In this document: positions 7,950 through 20,126 of the stretch, one piece after another | Position numbering within the stretch: position 1 is the first letter of the stretch | How the letters are laid out: each line of letters opens with the position of its first letter | Notes under the pieces: model-generated | What the model was told of the DNA's origin: nothing | The model's input: the letters and a program-made list of their open reading frames with translations, nothing else | Database searches by the model: none | Program-made: the position numbers and the translations under genes | NCBI GenBank assembly: GCA_009746045.1 | Contig: RPFO01002156.1 | Span: forward strand, 1-32,058 | Direction of reading: 5' to 3' | DNA length: 32,058 bases | DNA from: Mesostigma viride | Lineage: Eukaryota > Streptophyta > Mesostigmatophyceae > Mesostigmatales > Mesostigmataceae

Positions 7950-10184
7950 GCGTGCGCGGTGTGTGTACGTGTGTGTGCACTCGCCCCTTGCGTGCGCGGT
8001 GTATGTACGTGTGTGCAGCCGCCCCTTGCGTGCGCGGTGTATGCCAGTGTGTGTGCATGCCGGCCCTTGCGTGCAAGGTGGTGTGTAAGTGTGTGTGCAG
8101 CCCCTTGCGTGCATGGTGTATGTACGTGTGTGTGCAGCCGGCCCTTGCGTGCATGGTGTGTGTACATGTGAGTGCAGCCGTCCCTTCCGTGCATGGTGTG
8201 TGTACGTGTGTGTGCAGTTGCCCCTTGCGTGCGCAGTGTATGTACGTGTGTGTGCATGCCGGCCCTTGCGTGCATGGTGTGTGTACGTGTGTGTGCAGTT
8301 GCCCCTTGCATGCGCGGTGTATGTACATGTGAGTGCAGCCGCCCAAGAGTATGTACATGTGAGTGCCGTCGCCCCTAATTGCGTGCATTGTGTGTGTAAG
8401 TGTGTGTGCAGCAGCCCCTTGCGTGCGCGGTGTATGTACGTGTGTGTGCAGCCGCCCCTTGCGTGCTTTGTGTGTGTACATGTGTGTGCATCCTTGTCCT
8501 TGCGTGCATGGTGTATGTACATGTGTGTGCAGCCGGCCCTTGCGTGCGCGGTGGATGTACATGTGCGGGCAGTTGCCCCTTGCGTGCGCGGTGTATGTAC
8601 GTGTGTGTGCAGCCGTCCCTTGCGTGCGCGGTGTATGTACGTGTGTGTGCAGCCGCCCCTTGCGTGCATGGTGAGTGTAAGTGTGTGTGCAGCAGCCCCT
8701 TGCGTGCGCAGTGTATGTACGTGTGTGTGCAGCCGCCCCTTGCGTGCGCGGTGTGTGTATACTGTGTGTGCATGCCGGCCCTTGCGTGCATGGTGTGTGT
8801 ACGTGTGTGTGCAGCCGCCCCTTACATGGGCGGTGTATGTACGTGTGTGTGCATGCCGGCCCTTGCGTGCGCGGTGTATGTATGTGTTAATGCAGCCGCC
8901 CCTTGCGTGCGCAGTGTATGTCCATGTGTGGGCAGTTTCCCCTTGCGTGCGCGGTGTATGTACGTGTGTGTGCAGCCGGCCCTTGCGTGCGCGGTGTGTG
9001 TACATGTGTGTGCAGTTGCCCCTTGCGTGCGCGGTGTATGTAAGTGTGTGTGCAGCCGGCCCTTGCGTGCGCGGTGTGTGTACATGTGAGTGCAGCTGCC
9101 CCAAGCGTGCGCGGTGTGTGTACATGTGTGTGCAGTTGCCCCTTGCGTGCGCGGTGGATGTACGTGTGTGTGCATGCCGGCAATTGCGTGCATGGTGTGT
9201 GTACGTGTGTGTGCAGCCGCCCCTTGCGTGCGCGGTGTATGCCAGTGTGTGTGCATGCCGGCCCTTGCGTGCAAGGTGTGTGTAAGTGTGTGTGCAGCCC
9301 CTTGCGTGCATGGTGTATGTACGTGTGTGTGCAGCTGCCCCTTGCGTGCGCGGTGTGTGTACGTGTGTGTGCAGCCGCCCCGTGGTTGCGCGGTGTATGT
9401 ACATGTGTGTGCAGTTGCCCCTTGCGTGCGCGGTGTATGTACGTGTGTGTGCAGCCGCCCCTTGCGTGAGCGGTGTAGGTACGTGTGTGTGCAGCCGCCC
9501 CAAGCGTGCGCGGTGTGTGTACATGTGTGTGCAGTTGCCCCTTGCGTGCGCGGTGTATGTACGTGTGTGTGCAGCCGCCCCGTGGTTGCGCGGTGTATGT
9601 ACATGTGTGTGCAGTTGCCCCTTGCGTGCGCGGTGTATGTACGTGTGTGTGCAGCCGCCCCTTGCGTGCGCGGTGTAGGTACGTGTGTGTGCAGCCGCCC
9701 CAAGCGTGCGCGGTGTGTGTACATGTGTGTGCAGTTGCCCCTTGCGTGCGCGGTGTGTGTACGTGTGTGTGCAGCCGCCCCTTGCGTGCGCGGTGGATGT
9801 ACGTGTGTGTGCATGCCGGCAATTGCGTGCATGGTGTGTGTACGTGTGTGCGCACTCGCCCCTTGCGTGCGCGGTGTATGTACGTGTGTGTGCAGCCGCC
9901 CCTTGCGTGCGCGGTGTATGTACATGTGTGTGCAGCCGCCCCTTGCGTGTGCGGTGGATGTACATGTGCGGGCAGTTGCCCCTTGCGTGCGCGGTGTGTG
10001 TACGTGTGTGTGCAGCCGCCCCTTGCGTGCGCGTTGGATGTACGTGTGTGTGCAGTTGCCCCTTGCGTGCGCGGTGGATGTACGGGTGTGTGCAGCCGCC
10101 CCAAGCGTGCGCGGTGTGTGTACATGTGTGTGCAGTTGCCCCTTGCGTGCGCGGTGTGTGTACGTGTGTGTGCAGCCGCCCCTT
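7950..10184 (+). repeat. 2,235-bp segmental duplication, copy 2
   Basis: Tandem copy of 5715-7949. I saw only isolated substitutions, for example GTGCAATTGCC near 7378 versus GTGCAGTTGCC near 9613, and GCGTGCGCGG versus GCGTGAGCGG near 9470. Identity is therefore well above 99 percent, which implies a very recent event or an assembly duplication. Confidence 0.9.
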
Positions 10185-10523
10185 GCGTGCGCGGTGGATG
10201 TACGTGTGTGTGCAGTTGCCCCTTGCGTGCGCGGTGGATGTACGTGTGTGTGCAGCCGCCCCTTGCGTGCGCGGTGTATGCCAGTGTGTGTGCATGCCGG
10301 CCCTTGCGTGCAAGGTGTGTGTAAGTGTGTGTGCAGCCCCTTGCGTGCATGGTGTATGTACGTGTGTGTGCAGCTCACCCTTGCGTGCGCGGTGTGTGTA
10401 CGTGTGTGTGCAGCCGCCCCGTGGTTGCGCGGTGTATGTACATGTGTGTGCAGTTGCCCCTTGCGTGCGCGGTGTATGTACGTGTGTGTGCAGCCGCCCC
10501 TTGCGTGCGCGGTGTAGGTACGT

Positions 10524-11563
10524 GTGTGTGCAGCCGCCCCAAGCGTGCGCGGTGTGTGTACATGTGTGTGCAGTTGCCCCTTGCGTGCGCGGTGTATGTA
10601 CGTGTGTGTGCAGCCGCCCCGTGGTTGCGCGGTGTATGTACATGTGTGTGCAGTTGCCCCTTGCGTGCGCGGTGTATGTACGTGTGTGTGCAGCCGCCCC
10701 TTGCGTGCGCGGTGTAGGTACGTGTGTGTGCAGCCGCCCCAAGCGTGCGCGGTGTGTGTACATGTGTGTGCAGTTGCCCCTTGCGTGCGCGGTGTGTGTA
10801 CGTGTGTGTGCAGCCGCCCCTTGCGTGCGCGGTGGATGTACGTGTGTGTGCAGTTGCCCCTTGCGTGCGCGGTGGATGTACGTGTGTGTGCAGCCGGCCC
10901 TTGCGTGCGCGGTGTGTGTACATGTGAGTGCAGCTGCCCCAAGCGTGCGCGGTGTGTGTACATGTGTGTGCAGTTGCCCCTTGCGTGCGCGGTGGATGTA
11001 CGTGTGTGTGCAGCCGCCCCTTGCGTGCGCGGTGTAGGTACGTGTGTGTGCAGCCGCCCCAAGCGTGCGCGGTGTGTGTACGTGTGTGTGCAGTTGCCCC
11101 TTCCGTGCGCGGTGTGTGTACATGTGTGTGCAGTTGCCCCTTGCGTGCGCGGTGTATGTACATGTGTGTGCAGTTGCCCCTTGCGTGCGCGGTGTATGTA
11201 CGTGTGTGTGCAGCCGCCCCTTGCGTGCGCGGTGTAGGTACGTGTGTGTGCAGCCGCCCCAAGCGTGCGCGGTGTGTGTACATGTGTGTGCAGTTGCCCC
11301 TTGCGTGCGCGGTGTGTGTACGTGTGTGTGCAGCCGCCCCTTGCGTGCGCGGTGGATGTACGTGTGTGTGCAGTTGCCCCTTGCGTGCGCGGTGGATGTA
11401 CGTGTGTGTGCAGCCGCCCCTTGCGTGCGCGGTGTGTGTACATGTGAGTGCAGCTGCCCCAAGCGTGCGCGGTGTGTGTACATGTGTGTGCAGTTGCCCC
11501 TTGCGTGCGCGGTGGATGTACGTGTGTGTGCAGCCGCCCCTTGCGTGCGCGGTGTAGGTACGT
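10524..11563 (+). repeat. Higher-order repeat, 520-bp period (13 monomers), family II
   Basis: TAGGTAC monomers at 10515, 11035 and 11555 mark copies exactly 520 bp apart. The monomer order between them is conserved, including the linked pair GTACATGTGAGTGCAGCTGC and CCCCAAGCG. The same segment is present in S3 (offset 13,265) and S4 (offset about 18,745). Confidence 0.8.
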
Positions 11564-12878
11564 GTGTGTGCAGCCGCCCCAAGCGTGCGCGGTGTGTGTA
11601 CGTGTGTGTGCAGTTGCCCCTTGCGTGCGCGGTGTGTGTACATGTGTGTGCAGTTGCCCCTTGCGTGCGCGGTGTATGTACGTGTGTGTGCAGCCGGCCC
11701 TTGCGTGCGCGGTGTGTGTACATGTGAGTGCAGCTGCCCCAAGCGTGCGCGGTGTGTGTACATGTGTGTGCAGTTGCCCCTTGCGTGCGCGGTGGATGTA
11801 CGTGTGTGTGCATGCCGGCAATTGCGTGCATGGTGTGTGTACGTGTGTGTGCAGCCGCCCCTTGCGTGCGCGGTGTGTGTACGTGTGTGTGCAGCCGGCC
11901 CTTGCGTGCGCGGTGTGTGTACATGTGAGTGCAGCTGCCCCAAGCGTGCGCGGTGTGTGTACGTGTGTGTGCAGCCGGCCCTTGCGTGCGCGGTGGATGT
12001 ACATGTGTGTGCAGTCGCCCCTTGCGTGCGCGGTGTGTGTACATGTGAGTGCAGCTGCCCCAAGCGTGCGCGGTGTATGTACGTGTGTGTGCAGCCGCCC
12101 CGTGGTTGCGCGGTGTATGTACATGTGTGTGCAGTTGCCCCTTGCGTGCGCGGTGTATGTACGTGTGTGTGCAGCCGGCCCTTGCGTGCGCGGTGTAGGT
12201 ACGTGTGTGTGCAGCCGCCCCAAGCGTGCGCGGTGTGTGTACATGTGTGTGCAGTTGCCCCTTGCGTGCGCGGTGTGTGTACGTGTGTGTGCAGCCGCCC
12301 CTTGCGTGCGCGGTGGATGTACGTGTGTGTGCAGTTGCCCCTTGCGTGCGCGGTGGATGTACGTGTGTGTGCAGCCGCCCCAAGCGTGCGCGGTGTGTGT
12401 ACATGTGTGTGCAGTTGCCCCTTGCGTGCGCGGTGTGTGTACGTGTGTGTGCAGCCGCCCCTTGCGTGCGCGGTGGATGTACGTGTGTGTGCAGTTGCCC
12501 CTTGCGTGCGCGGTGGATGTACGTGTGTGTGCAGCCGCCCCTTGCGTGCGCGGTGTGTGTACATGTGAGTGCAGCTGCCCCAAGCGTGCGCGGTGTGTGT
12601 ACATGTGTGTGCAGTTGCCCCTTGCGTGCGCGGTGGATGTACGTGTGTGTGCAGCCGCCCCTTGCGTGCGCGGTGTAGGTACGTGTGTGTGCAGCCGCCC
12701 CAAGCGTGCGCGGTGTGTGTACGTGTGTGTGCAGTTGCCCCTTGCGTGCGCGGTGTGTGTACATGTGTGTGCAGTTGCCCCTTGCGTGCGCGGTGTATGT
12801 ACGTGTGTGTGCAGCCGGCCCTTGCGTGCGCGGTGTGTGTACATGTGAGTGCAGCCGCCCCTTGCGTGCATGGTGTAT

Positions 12879-14342
12879 ATCCAATTGCTGCTTTAGTTCC
12901 ATTGGAGTGAGGGGCTGCCAGAGAAACATGTTTATTACAAATACGTGTTAGGCACACGTCCAAGCCATTAGCTAACCTAAGAATCTGCAGTTTCTAAGCT
13001 AACTAGGCCACACAACAAGGGCCGAAACATCATACCAGTCATAAGGACCTGGGCCAGTCAAGAGGACCTGGGCTTTGTAACATCCCGCACCCACTACCTG
13101 GCCACTTGGCCGCAAGCTGTCGTATGGCCCAGACTTCTCGTCGCCCCCTTGTCCCCTAGCCGCTACCAGTGCTTCATTAACCCAGGCGGCAATACCAAGG
13201 GGGCTAAGCCAAAAGTATCCCCGTAGGGACCCCCCACTCGGGGGGGTTCTCACCCATATGGGCACTGCCCTCGGCAGCCACCCCTGCAGGCTCGGCAATT
13301 CTTTGTACACCTTTCTTCACAGGCATAGCACCCCCGGCACCCCAATGACGCAGCTGCGTCTGGGATCCGCTATCGCCCCGCCCTAACATCCTTCCCCTTC
13401 CCCGCTGTGCACCGTCAGTCCCAACAACTCGTCCCCGCTTAAATTACGCGGCAACGACCCCACCATTCCGCGCTGGCCGCCGGCCGCTGTCGCCTCACTT
13501 GGCACGAGGAAATGTTAGGCTGTTTAGGGTGCTGCCCCCCTGGCGCTGGGGCTGCAGCCACCCCGCTCCTATGCTGGCCTGGGGGCTCGATTCCCCCTTC
13601 TTCCCATGCTCGTATAGCGCGCTCATGCACTATTCTTGACGATATTCATTAGCCAGGCCCAGCACATACGATACACCACGAACTTGCCTGCGGCGTATTC
13701 CCCCTCCGCCTGTAGCTGTTGCCACCCTAGCACCACGACTGCCCCGCTTTAGTTGTCCGATCAAGAGTCACTCCCGCGTCTATCCAGACCCCTCCCGCGA
13801 GCCCGGGGTGGCGAGTACAACGCAGCAGAAATAAAACAATCTGGCACTGGCAGCTACCGCCTGCACTTCGAACGGCAAGTTATTGGGGTGCTGCCGACCC
13901 CCGTCGCGCAGCCGTCATAACCTTAAATAAAACAGGCCCCCGAATAATAATTCGGAGGCCGGTAGCTGTGATTTACATTCGGCACCGCCATAGCAGTGCA
14001 CACACGCCGTCAGTGGGCCGTCGACACAGCTGCAAAGAGGAGTGGTTGTTGCCCCGCCACAACCCTAAGTATCCACCGTCTACCTAGTCGTAGGTGGGGT
14101 GACGGACGCCAGCCCACTGACCAACCGGCCAGTGGCGCCGCGCCGTCCCCGGTCCACAGGACTGCCCCCGGTCCACAACACAAATTGGACCCGGTCCACA
14201 GTACCGTCCCCGGTACCCCCCCCCCACAACACCGTACCCCCCCCCCTAGTACTGGCTACCTAGTCAGACCTGTCTACTGCGGCCTCCCCTCCCCCTTTGA
14301 GACTTCCGCAGGTCATAGATAGAACGAGCGTGAGCTCACAAA
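12879..14342 (-). mobile_element. Insertion element, full-length copy A (inverted)
   Basis: A 1,464-bp non-satellite block interrupts the satellite cleanly. Satellite reads GGTGTAT before it and GTACATG after it, which join to a normal unit with nothing gained or lost. On its own strand the element begins TTTGTGAGCTCACG after GTAC and ends GCAGCAATTGGAT. Its sequence is close to copy D, with the same SNP state, plus several small indels. There are no terminal inverted repeats and no target-site duplication. The left end has the palindrome GTGAGCTCAC three bases in; the right end has a TCCAAT/ATTGGA hairpin one base from the terminus. No transposase or recombinase gene is carried, so if mobile it is non-autonomous. 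Confidence 0.75.
13935..13960 (-). other. Terminator-like hairpin in copy A
   Basis: This is the reverse complement of the 11-bp stem, 4-nt loop hairpin described at 27283-27308 in copy D. On the minus strand it is followed by TGTTTTATTT. Conservation in an inverted copy shows it belongs to the element. Confidence 0.6.
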
Positions 14343-17300
14343 GTACATGTGCTTGCACTGGCCCCGTGCGTGCGCGGTGTATGTACGTGTGTGTGCAGCC
14401 GCCCCTTGCGTGCGCGGTGTATGTACGTGTGTGCGCACTCGCCCCTTGCGTGCGCGGTGTATGTACGTGTGTGTGCAGCCGCCCCTTGCGTGCGCGGTGT
14501 ATGTACATGTGTGTGCATCCTTGTCCTTGCGTGCGCGGTGTATGTACATGTGTTTGCACTCGCCCCTTGCGTGCGCGGTGTATGTACATGTGTGTGCAGC
14601 CGCCCCTTGCGTGCATGGTTTATGTACATGTGTGTGCAGTCGCCCCGTGCGTGCGCAGTGTATGTACGTGTGTGTGCATGCCGGCCCTTGCGTGCATGGT
14701 GTGTGTACGTGTGTGTGCAGCCGCCCCTTGCGTGCGCGGTGTATGTACATGTGTTTGCACTCGCCCATTGCGTGCGCGGTGTATGTACGTGTGTGTGCAG
14801 CCGCCCCTTGCGTGCGCGGTGGATGTACGTGTGTGCGCACTCGCCCCTTGCGTGCGCGGTGTATGTACGTGTGTGTGCAGCCGCCCCTTGCGTGCGCGGT
14901 GTATGTACATGTGTGTGCATCCTTGTCCTTGCGTGCATGGTGTATGTACATGTGAGTGCCGTCGCCCCAACCGTGCATTGTGTATGTACGTGTGTGTGCA
15001 GCCGCCCCTTGCGTGCATGGTGTGTGTACATGTGTGTGCATCCTTGTCCTTGCGTGCATGGTGTATGTACATGTGTTTGCACTCGCCCCTTGCGTGCGCG
15101 GTGTGTGTACGTGTGTGTGCAGCCGCCCCTTGCGTGCATGGTGTGTGTACATGTGTGTGCATCCTTGTCCTTGCGTGCATGGTGTGTGTACATGTGTGTG
15201 CAGCCGCCCCTTGCGTGCGCGGTGGATGTACATGTGCGGGCAGTTGCCCCTTGCGTGCGCGGTGTATGTACATGTGTTTGCACTCGCCCCTTGCGTGCGC
15301 GGTGTATGTACATGTTTGTGCAGCCGCCCCTTGCGTGCATGGTGTATGTACATGTGCTTGCACTGGCCCCGTGCGTGCGCGGTGTATGTACGTGTGTGTG
15401 CAGCCGTCCCTTAATTGCGTGCGCGGTGTGTGTACGTGTGTGTGCAGCCGCCCCTTGCGTGCATGGTGTGTGTACATGTGTGTGCATCCTTGTCCTTGCG
15501 TGCATGGTGTATGTACATGTGTTTGCACTCGCCCCTTGCGTGCGCGGTGTGTGTACGTGTGTGTGCAGCCGCCCCTTGCGTGCATGGTGTGTGTACATGT
15601 GTGTGCATCCTTGTCCTTGCGTGCATGGTGTGTGTACATGTGTGTGCAGCCGCCCCTTGCGTGCGCGGTGGATGTACATGTGCGGGCAGTTGCCCCTTGC
15701 GTGCGCGGTGTATGTACATGTGTTTGCACTCGCCCCTTGCGTGCGCGGTGTATGTACATGTGTGTGCAGCCGCCCCTTGCGTGCATGGTGTATGTACATG
15801 TGCTTGCACTGGCCCCGTGCGTGCGCGGTGTATGTACGTGTGTGCGCACTCGCCCCTTGCGTGCGCGGTGTATGTACGTGCGTGTGCAGCCGCCCCTTGC
15901 GTGCGCGGTGTATGTATGTACATGTGTGTGCATCCTTGTCCTTGCGTGCGCGGTGTATGTACATGTGTTTGCACTCGCCCCTTGCGTGCGCGGTGGATGT
16001 ACATGTGTGTGCAGCCGCCCCTTGCGTGCATGGTTTATGTACATGTGTGTGCAGTCGCCGGCCCCGTGCGTGCGCAGTGTATGTACGTGTGTGTGCAGCC
16101 GCCCCGTGCGTGCATGGTGTGTGTACGTGTGTGTGCAGCAGCCCCTTGCGTGCGCGGTGTATGTACGTTTCTGTGCATGCCGGCCCTTGCGTGCATGGTG
16201 TATGTACATGTGCTTGCAGCCGCCCCTTGCGTGCATGGTGTATGTACATGTGCTTGCACTGGCCCCGTGCGTGCGCGGTGTATGTACGTGTGTGCGCACT
16301 CGCCCCTTGCGTGCGCGGTGTATGTACGTGTGTGTGCAGCCGCCCCTTGCGTGCGCGGTGTATGTACATGTGTGTGCAGCCGCCCCTTGCGTGTGCGGTG
16401 GATGTACATGTGCGGGCAGTTGCCCCTTGCGTGCGCGGTGTATGTACATGTGTTTGCACTCGCCCCTTGCGTGCGCGGTGTATGTACATGTGTGTGCAGC
16501 CGCCCCTTGCGTGCATGGTGTATGTACATGTGCTTGCACTGGCCCCGTGCGTGCGCGGTGTATGTACGTGTGTGTGCAGCCGCCCCTTGCGTGCGCGGTG
16601 TATGTACGTGTGTGCGCACTCGCCCCTTGCGTGCGCGGTGTATGTACGTGTGTGTGCAGCCGCCCCTTGCGTGCGCGGTGTATGTACATGTGTGTGCATC
16701 CTTGTCCTTGCGTGCGCGGTGTATGTACATGTGTTTGCACTCGCCCCTTGCGTGCGCGGTGTATGTACATGTGTGTGCAGCCGCCCCTTGCGTGCATGGT
16801 TTATGTACATGTGTGTGCAGTCGCCCCGTGCGTGCGCAGTGTATGTACGTGTGTGTGCAGCCGCCCCTTGCGTGCGTGGTGTGTGTACATGTGAGTGCAG
16901 CCGCCCCTTGCGTGCGCGGTGTATGTACGTGTGTGTGCAGCAGCCCCTTGCGTGCTTTGTGTGTGTACATGTGTGTGAATCCTTGTCCTTGCGTGCATGG
17001 TGTGTGTACGTGTGTGTGCAGCCGCCCCTTGCGTGCATGGTGGATGTACATGTGAGTGCCGTTGCCCCTTGCGTGCGCGGTGTATGTACGTGTGTGTGCA
17101 GCCGTCCCTTAATTGCGTGCGCGGTGTGTGTACGTGTGTGTGCACTCGCCCCTTGCGTGCGCGGTGTATGTACGTGTGTGCAGCCGCCCCTTGCGTGCGC
17201 GGTGTATGCCAGTGTGTGTGCATGCCGGCCCTTGCGTGCAAGGTGGTGTGTAAGTGTGTGTGCAGCCCCTTGCGTGCATGGTGTATGTACGTGTGTGTGC

Positions 17301-20126
17301 AGCCGGCCCTTGCGTGCATGGTGTGTGTACATGTGAGTGCAGCCGTCCCTTCCGTGCATGGTGTGTGTACGTGTGTGTGCAGTTGCCCCTTGCGTGCGCA
17401 GTGTATGTACGTGTGTGTGCATGCCGGCCCTTGCGTGCATGGTGTGTGTACGTGTGTGTGCAGTTGCCCCTTGCATGCGCGGTGTATGTACATGTGAGTG
17501 CAGCCGCCCAAGAGTATGTACATGTGAGTGCCGTCGCCCCTAATTGCGTGCATTGTGTGTGTAAGTGTGTGTGCAGCAGCCCCTTGCGTGCGCGGTGTAT
17601 GTACGTGTGTGTGCAGCCGCCCCTTGCGTGCTTTGTGTGTGTACATGTGTGTGCATCCTTGTCCTTGCGTGCATGGTGTATGTACATGTGTGTGCAGCCG
17701 GCCCTTGCGTGCGCGGTGGATGTACATGTGCGGGCAGTTGCCCCTTGCGTGCGCGGTGTATGTACGTGTGTGTGCAGCCGGCCCTTGCGTGCGCGGTGTA
17801 TGTACGTGTGTGTGCAGCCGCCCCTTGCGTGCATGGTGAGTGTAAGTGTGTGTGCAGCAGCCCCTTGCGTGCGCAGTGTATGTACGTGTGTGTGCAGCCG
17901 CCCCTTGCGTGCGCGGTGTGTGTATACTGTGTGTGCATGCCGGCCCTTGCGTGCATGGTGTGTGTACGTGTGTGTGCAGCCGCCCCTTACATGGGCGGTG
18001 TATGTACGTGTGTGTGCATGCCGGCCCTTGCGTGCGCGGTGTATGTACGTGTTAATGCAGCCGCCCCTTGCGTGCGCAGTGTATGTCCATGTGTGGGCAG
18101 TTTCCCCTTGCGTGCGCGGTGTATGTACGTGTGTGTGCAGCCGGCCCTTGCGTGCGCGGTGTGTGTACATGTGTGTGCAGTTGCCCCTTGCGTGCGCGGT
18201 GTATGTAAGTGTGTGTGCAGCCGGCCCTTGCGTGCGCGGTGTGTGTACATGTGAGTGCAGCTGCCCCAAGCGTGCGCGGTGTGTGTACATGTGTGTGCAG
18301 TTGCCCCTTGCGTGCGCGGTGGATGTACGTGTGTGTGCATGCCGGCAATTGCGTGCATGGTGTGTGTACGTGTGTGTGCAGCCGCCCCTTGCGTGCGCGG
18401 TGTATGCCAGTGTGTGTGCATGCCGGCCCTTGCGTGCAAGGTGTGTGTAAGTGTGTGTGCAGCCCCTTGCGTGCATGGTGTATGTACGTGTGTGTGCAGC
18501 TGCCCCTTGTGTGCGCGGTGTGTGTACGTGTGTGTGCAGCCGCCCCGTGGTTGCGCGGTGTATGTACATGTGTGTGCAGTTGCCCCTTGCGTGCGCGGTG
18601 TATGTACGTGTGTGTGCAGCCGCCCCTTGCGTGCGCGGTGTAGGTACGTGTGTGTGCAGCCGCCCCAAGCGTGCGCGGTGTGTGTACATGTGTGTGCAGT
18701 TGCCCCTTGCGTGCGCGGTGTATGTACGTGTGTGTGCAGCCGCCCCGTGGTTGCGCGGTGTATGTACATGTGTGTGCAGTTGCCCCTTGCGTGCGCGGTG
18801 TATGTACGTGTGTGTGCAGCCGCCCCTTGCGTGCGCGGTGTAGGTACGTGTGTGTGCAGCCGCCCCAAGCGTGCGCGGTGTGTGTACATGTGTGTGCAGT
18901 TGCCCCTTGCGTGCGCGGTGTGTGTACGTGTGTGTGCAGCCGCCCCTTGCGTGCGCGGTGGATGTACGTGTGTGTGCATGCCGGCAATTGCGTGCATGGT
19001 GTGTGTACGTGTGTGTGCAGCCGCCCCTTGCGTGCGCGGTGTGTGTACGTGTGTGTGCACTCGCCCCTTGCGTGCGCGGTGGATGTACATGTGTGTGCAG
19101 CCGCCCCTTGCGTGCATGGTGTATGTACATGTGTGTGCAGCCGCCCCTTGCGTGCGCGGTGGATGTACATGTGTGTGCAGCCGAACCTTGCGTGCATGGT
19201 GTGTGTACCTGTGCGTGAAGTCGCTCCTTGCGTGCATGGTGTGTGTACGTGTGTGTGCAGCCGCCCCTTGCGTGCATGGTGTATGTACATGTGAGTGCCG
19301 TTGCCCCTTGCGTGCGCGGTGTATGTACGTGTGTGTGCAGCCGTCCCTTAATTGCGTGCGCGGTGTGTGTACGTGTGTGTGCACTCGCCCCTTGCGTGCG
19401 CGGTGTATGTACGTGTGTGCAGCCGCCCCTTGCGTGCGCGGTGTATGCCAGTGTGTGTGCATGCCGGCCCTTGCGTGCAAGGTGTGTGTAAGTGTGTGTG
19501 CAGCCCCTTGCGTGCATGGTGTATGTACGTGTGTGCAGCTCACCCTTGCGTGCGCGGTGTGTGTACGTGTGTGTGCAGCCGCCCCGTGGTTGCGCGGTGT
19601 ATGTACATGTGTGTGCAGTTGCCCCTTGCGTGCGCGGTGTATGTACGTGTGTGTGCAGCCGCCCCTTGCGTGCGCGGTGTAGGTACGTGTGTGTGCAGCC
19701 GCCCCAAGCGTGCGCGGTGTGTGTACATGTGTGTGCAGTTGCCCCTTGCGTGCGCGGTGTATGTACGTGTGTGTGCAGCCGCCCCGTGGTTGCGCGGTGT
19801 ATGTACATGTGTGTGCAGTTGCCCCTTGCGTGCGCGGTGTATGTACGTGTGTGTGCAGCCGCCCCTTGCGTGCGCGGTGTAGGTACGTGTGTGTGCAGCC
19901 GCCCCAAGCGTGCGCGGTGTGTGTACATGTGTGTGCAGTTGCCCCTTGCGTGCGCGGTGTGTGTACGTGTGTGTGCAGCCGCCCCTTGCGTGCGCGGTGG
20001 ATGTACGTGTGTGTGCAGTTGCCCCTTGCGTGCGCGGTGGATGTACGTGTGTGTGCAGCCGGCCCTTGCGTGCGCGGTGTGTGTACATGTGAGTGCAGCT
20101 GCCCCAAGCGTGCGCGGTGTGTGTAC
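14343..20126. repeat. Satellite block S2 (about 145 copies)
   Basis: Same 40-bp family. The first 330 bp match S1 near 5128-5455 (offset 9,215). From about 14,670 to 19,012 it matches S1 about 3,279-7,612, with the offset drifting from 11,391 to 11,400 through small indels. After 19,012 it becomes a mosaic, with variants not seen elsewhere in S1 (CCGAACCTTGCG, GTACCTGTGCGTGAAGTCGC near 19190-19225, shared with S3 near 23290-23320). The block is bounded by element A on the left and B on the right, in opposite orientations. Long open frames are by-products of the unit. Confidence 0.97.

Larger units (their letters stand above)
3177..12878. repeat. Satellite block S1 (40-bp unit, about 240 copies)
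   Basis: The consensus unit is 40 bp: GTGTATGTACGTGTGTGTGC followed by AGCCGCCCCTTGCGTGCGCG. Named variants change the middle (CAGTTGCC, CAGCCGGCC, CACTCGCC, CATCCTTGTCC, CATGCCGG, GCCCCAAGCG, GCCCCGTGGTTGCG) or the linker (GTACATG for GTACGTG, GCATGG for GCGCGG). The CATCCTTGTCC monomer is 41 bp. Left part (to about 5.7 kb) is family I, rich in CACTCGCC, CATCCTTGTCC and CACTGGCCCC. The rest is family II, rich in CAGTTGCC, CCCCAAGCG and GTGGTTGCG. The unit is nearly free of stop codons in all six frames, so very long frames here (for example minus strand 12929-5709) are by-products. No gene is annotated. Confidence 0.97.

Noticed and set aside
3177-12878. CRISPR-like array of 40-bp repeats
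   Set aside because: Units are directly adjacent with no unique spacers, and variation is spread over the unit. There are no cas-like genes and the context is eukaryotic.
5709-12929. Minus-strand open frame of about 2,400 codons, His/Thr/Arg-rich
   Set aside because: All six frames are comparably open throughout the satellite; the frame follows from a stop-poor 40-bp unit. There is no codon-position bias visible, no domain and no conserved start apart from the element-derived ATG.
13581-13597. tRNA T-arm look-alike (GGGGGCTCGATTCCCCC) in element A
   Set aside because: There is a good 5-bp stem and 7-nt loop, but no matching acceptor stem or D arm at tRNA spacing upstream.
12879-14342. Helitron assignment for the elements
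   Set aside because: Lack of target duplication and a 3' hairpin fit, but the ends are not TC...CTRR in either orientation, and insertion is after GTAC, not between A and T.
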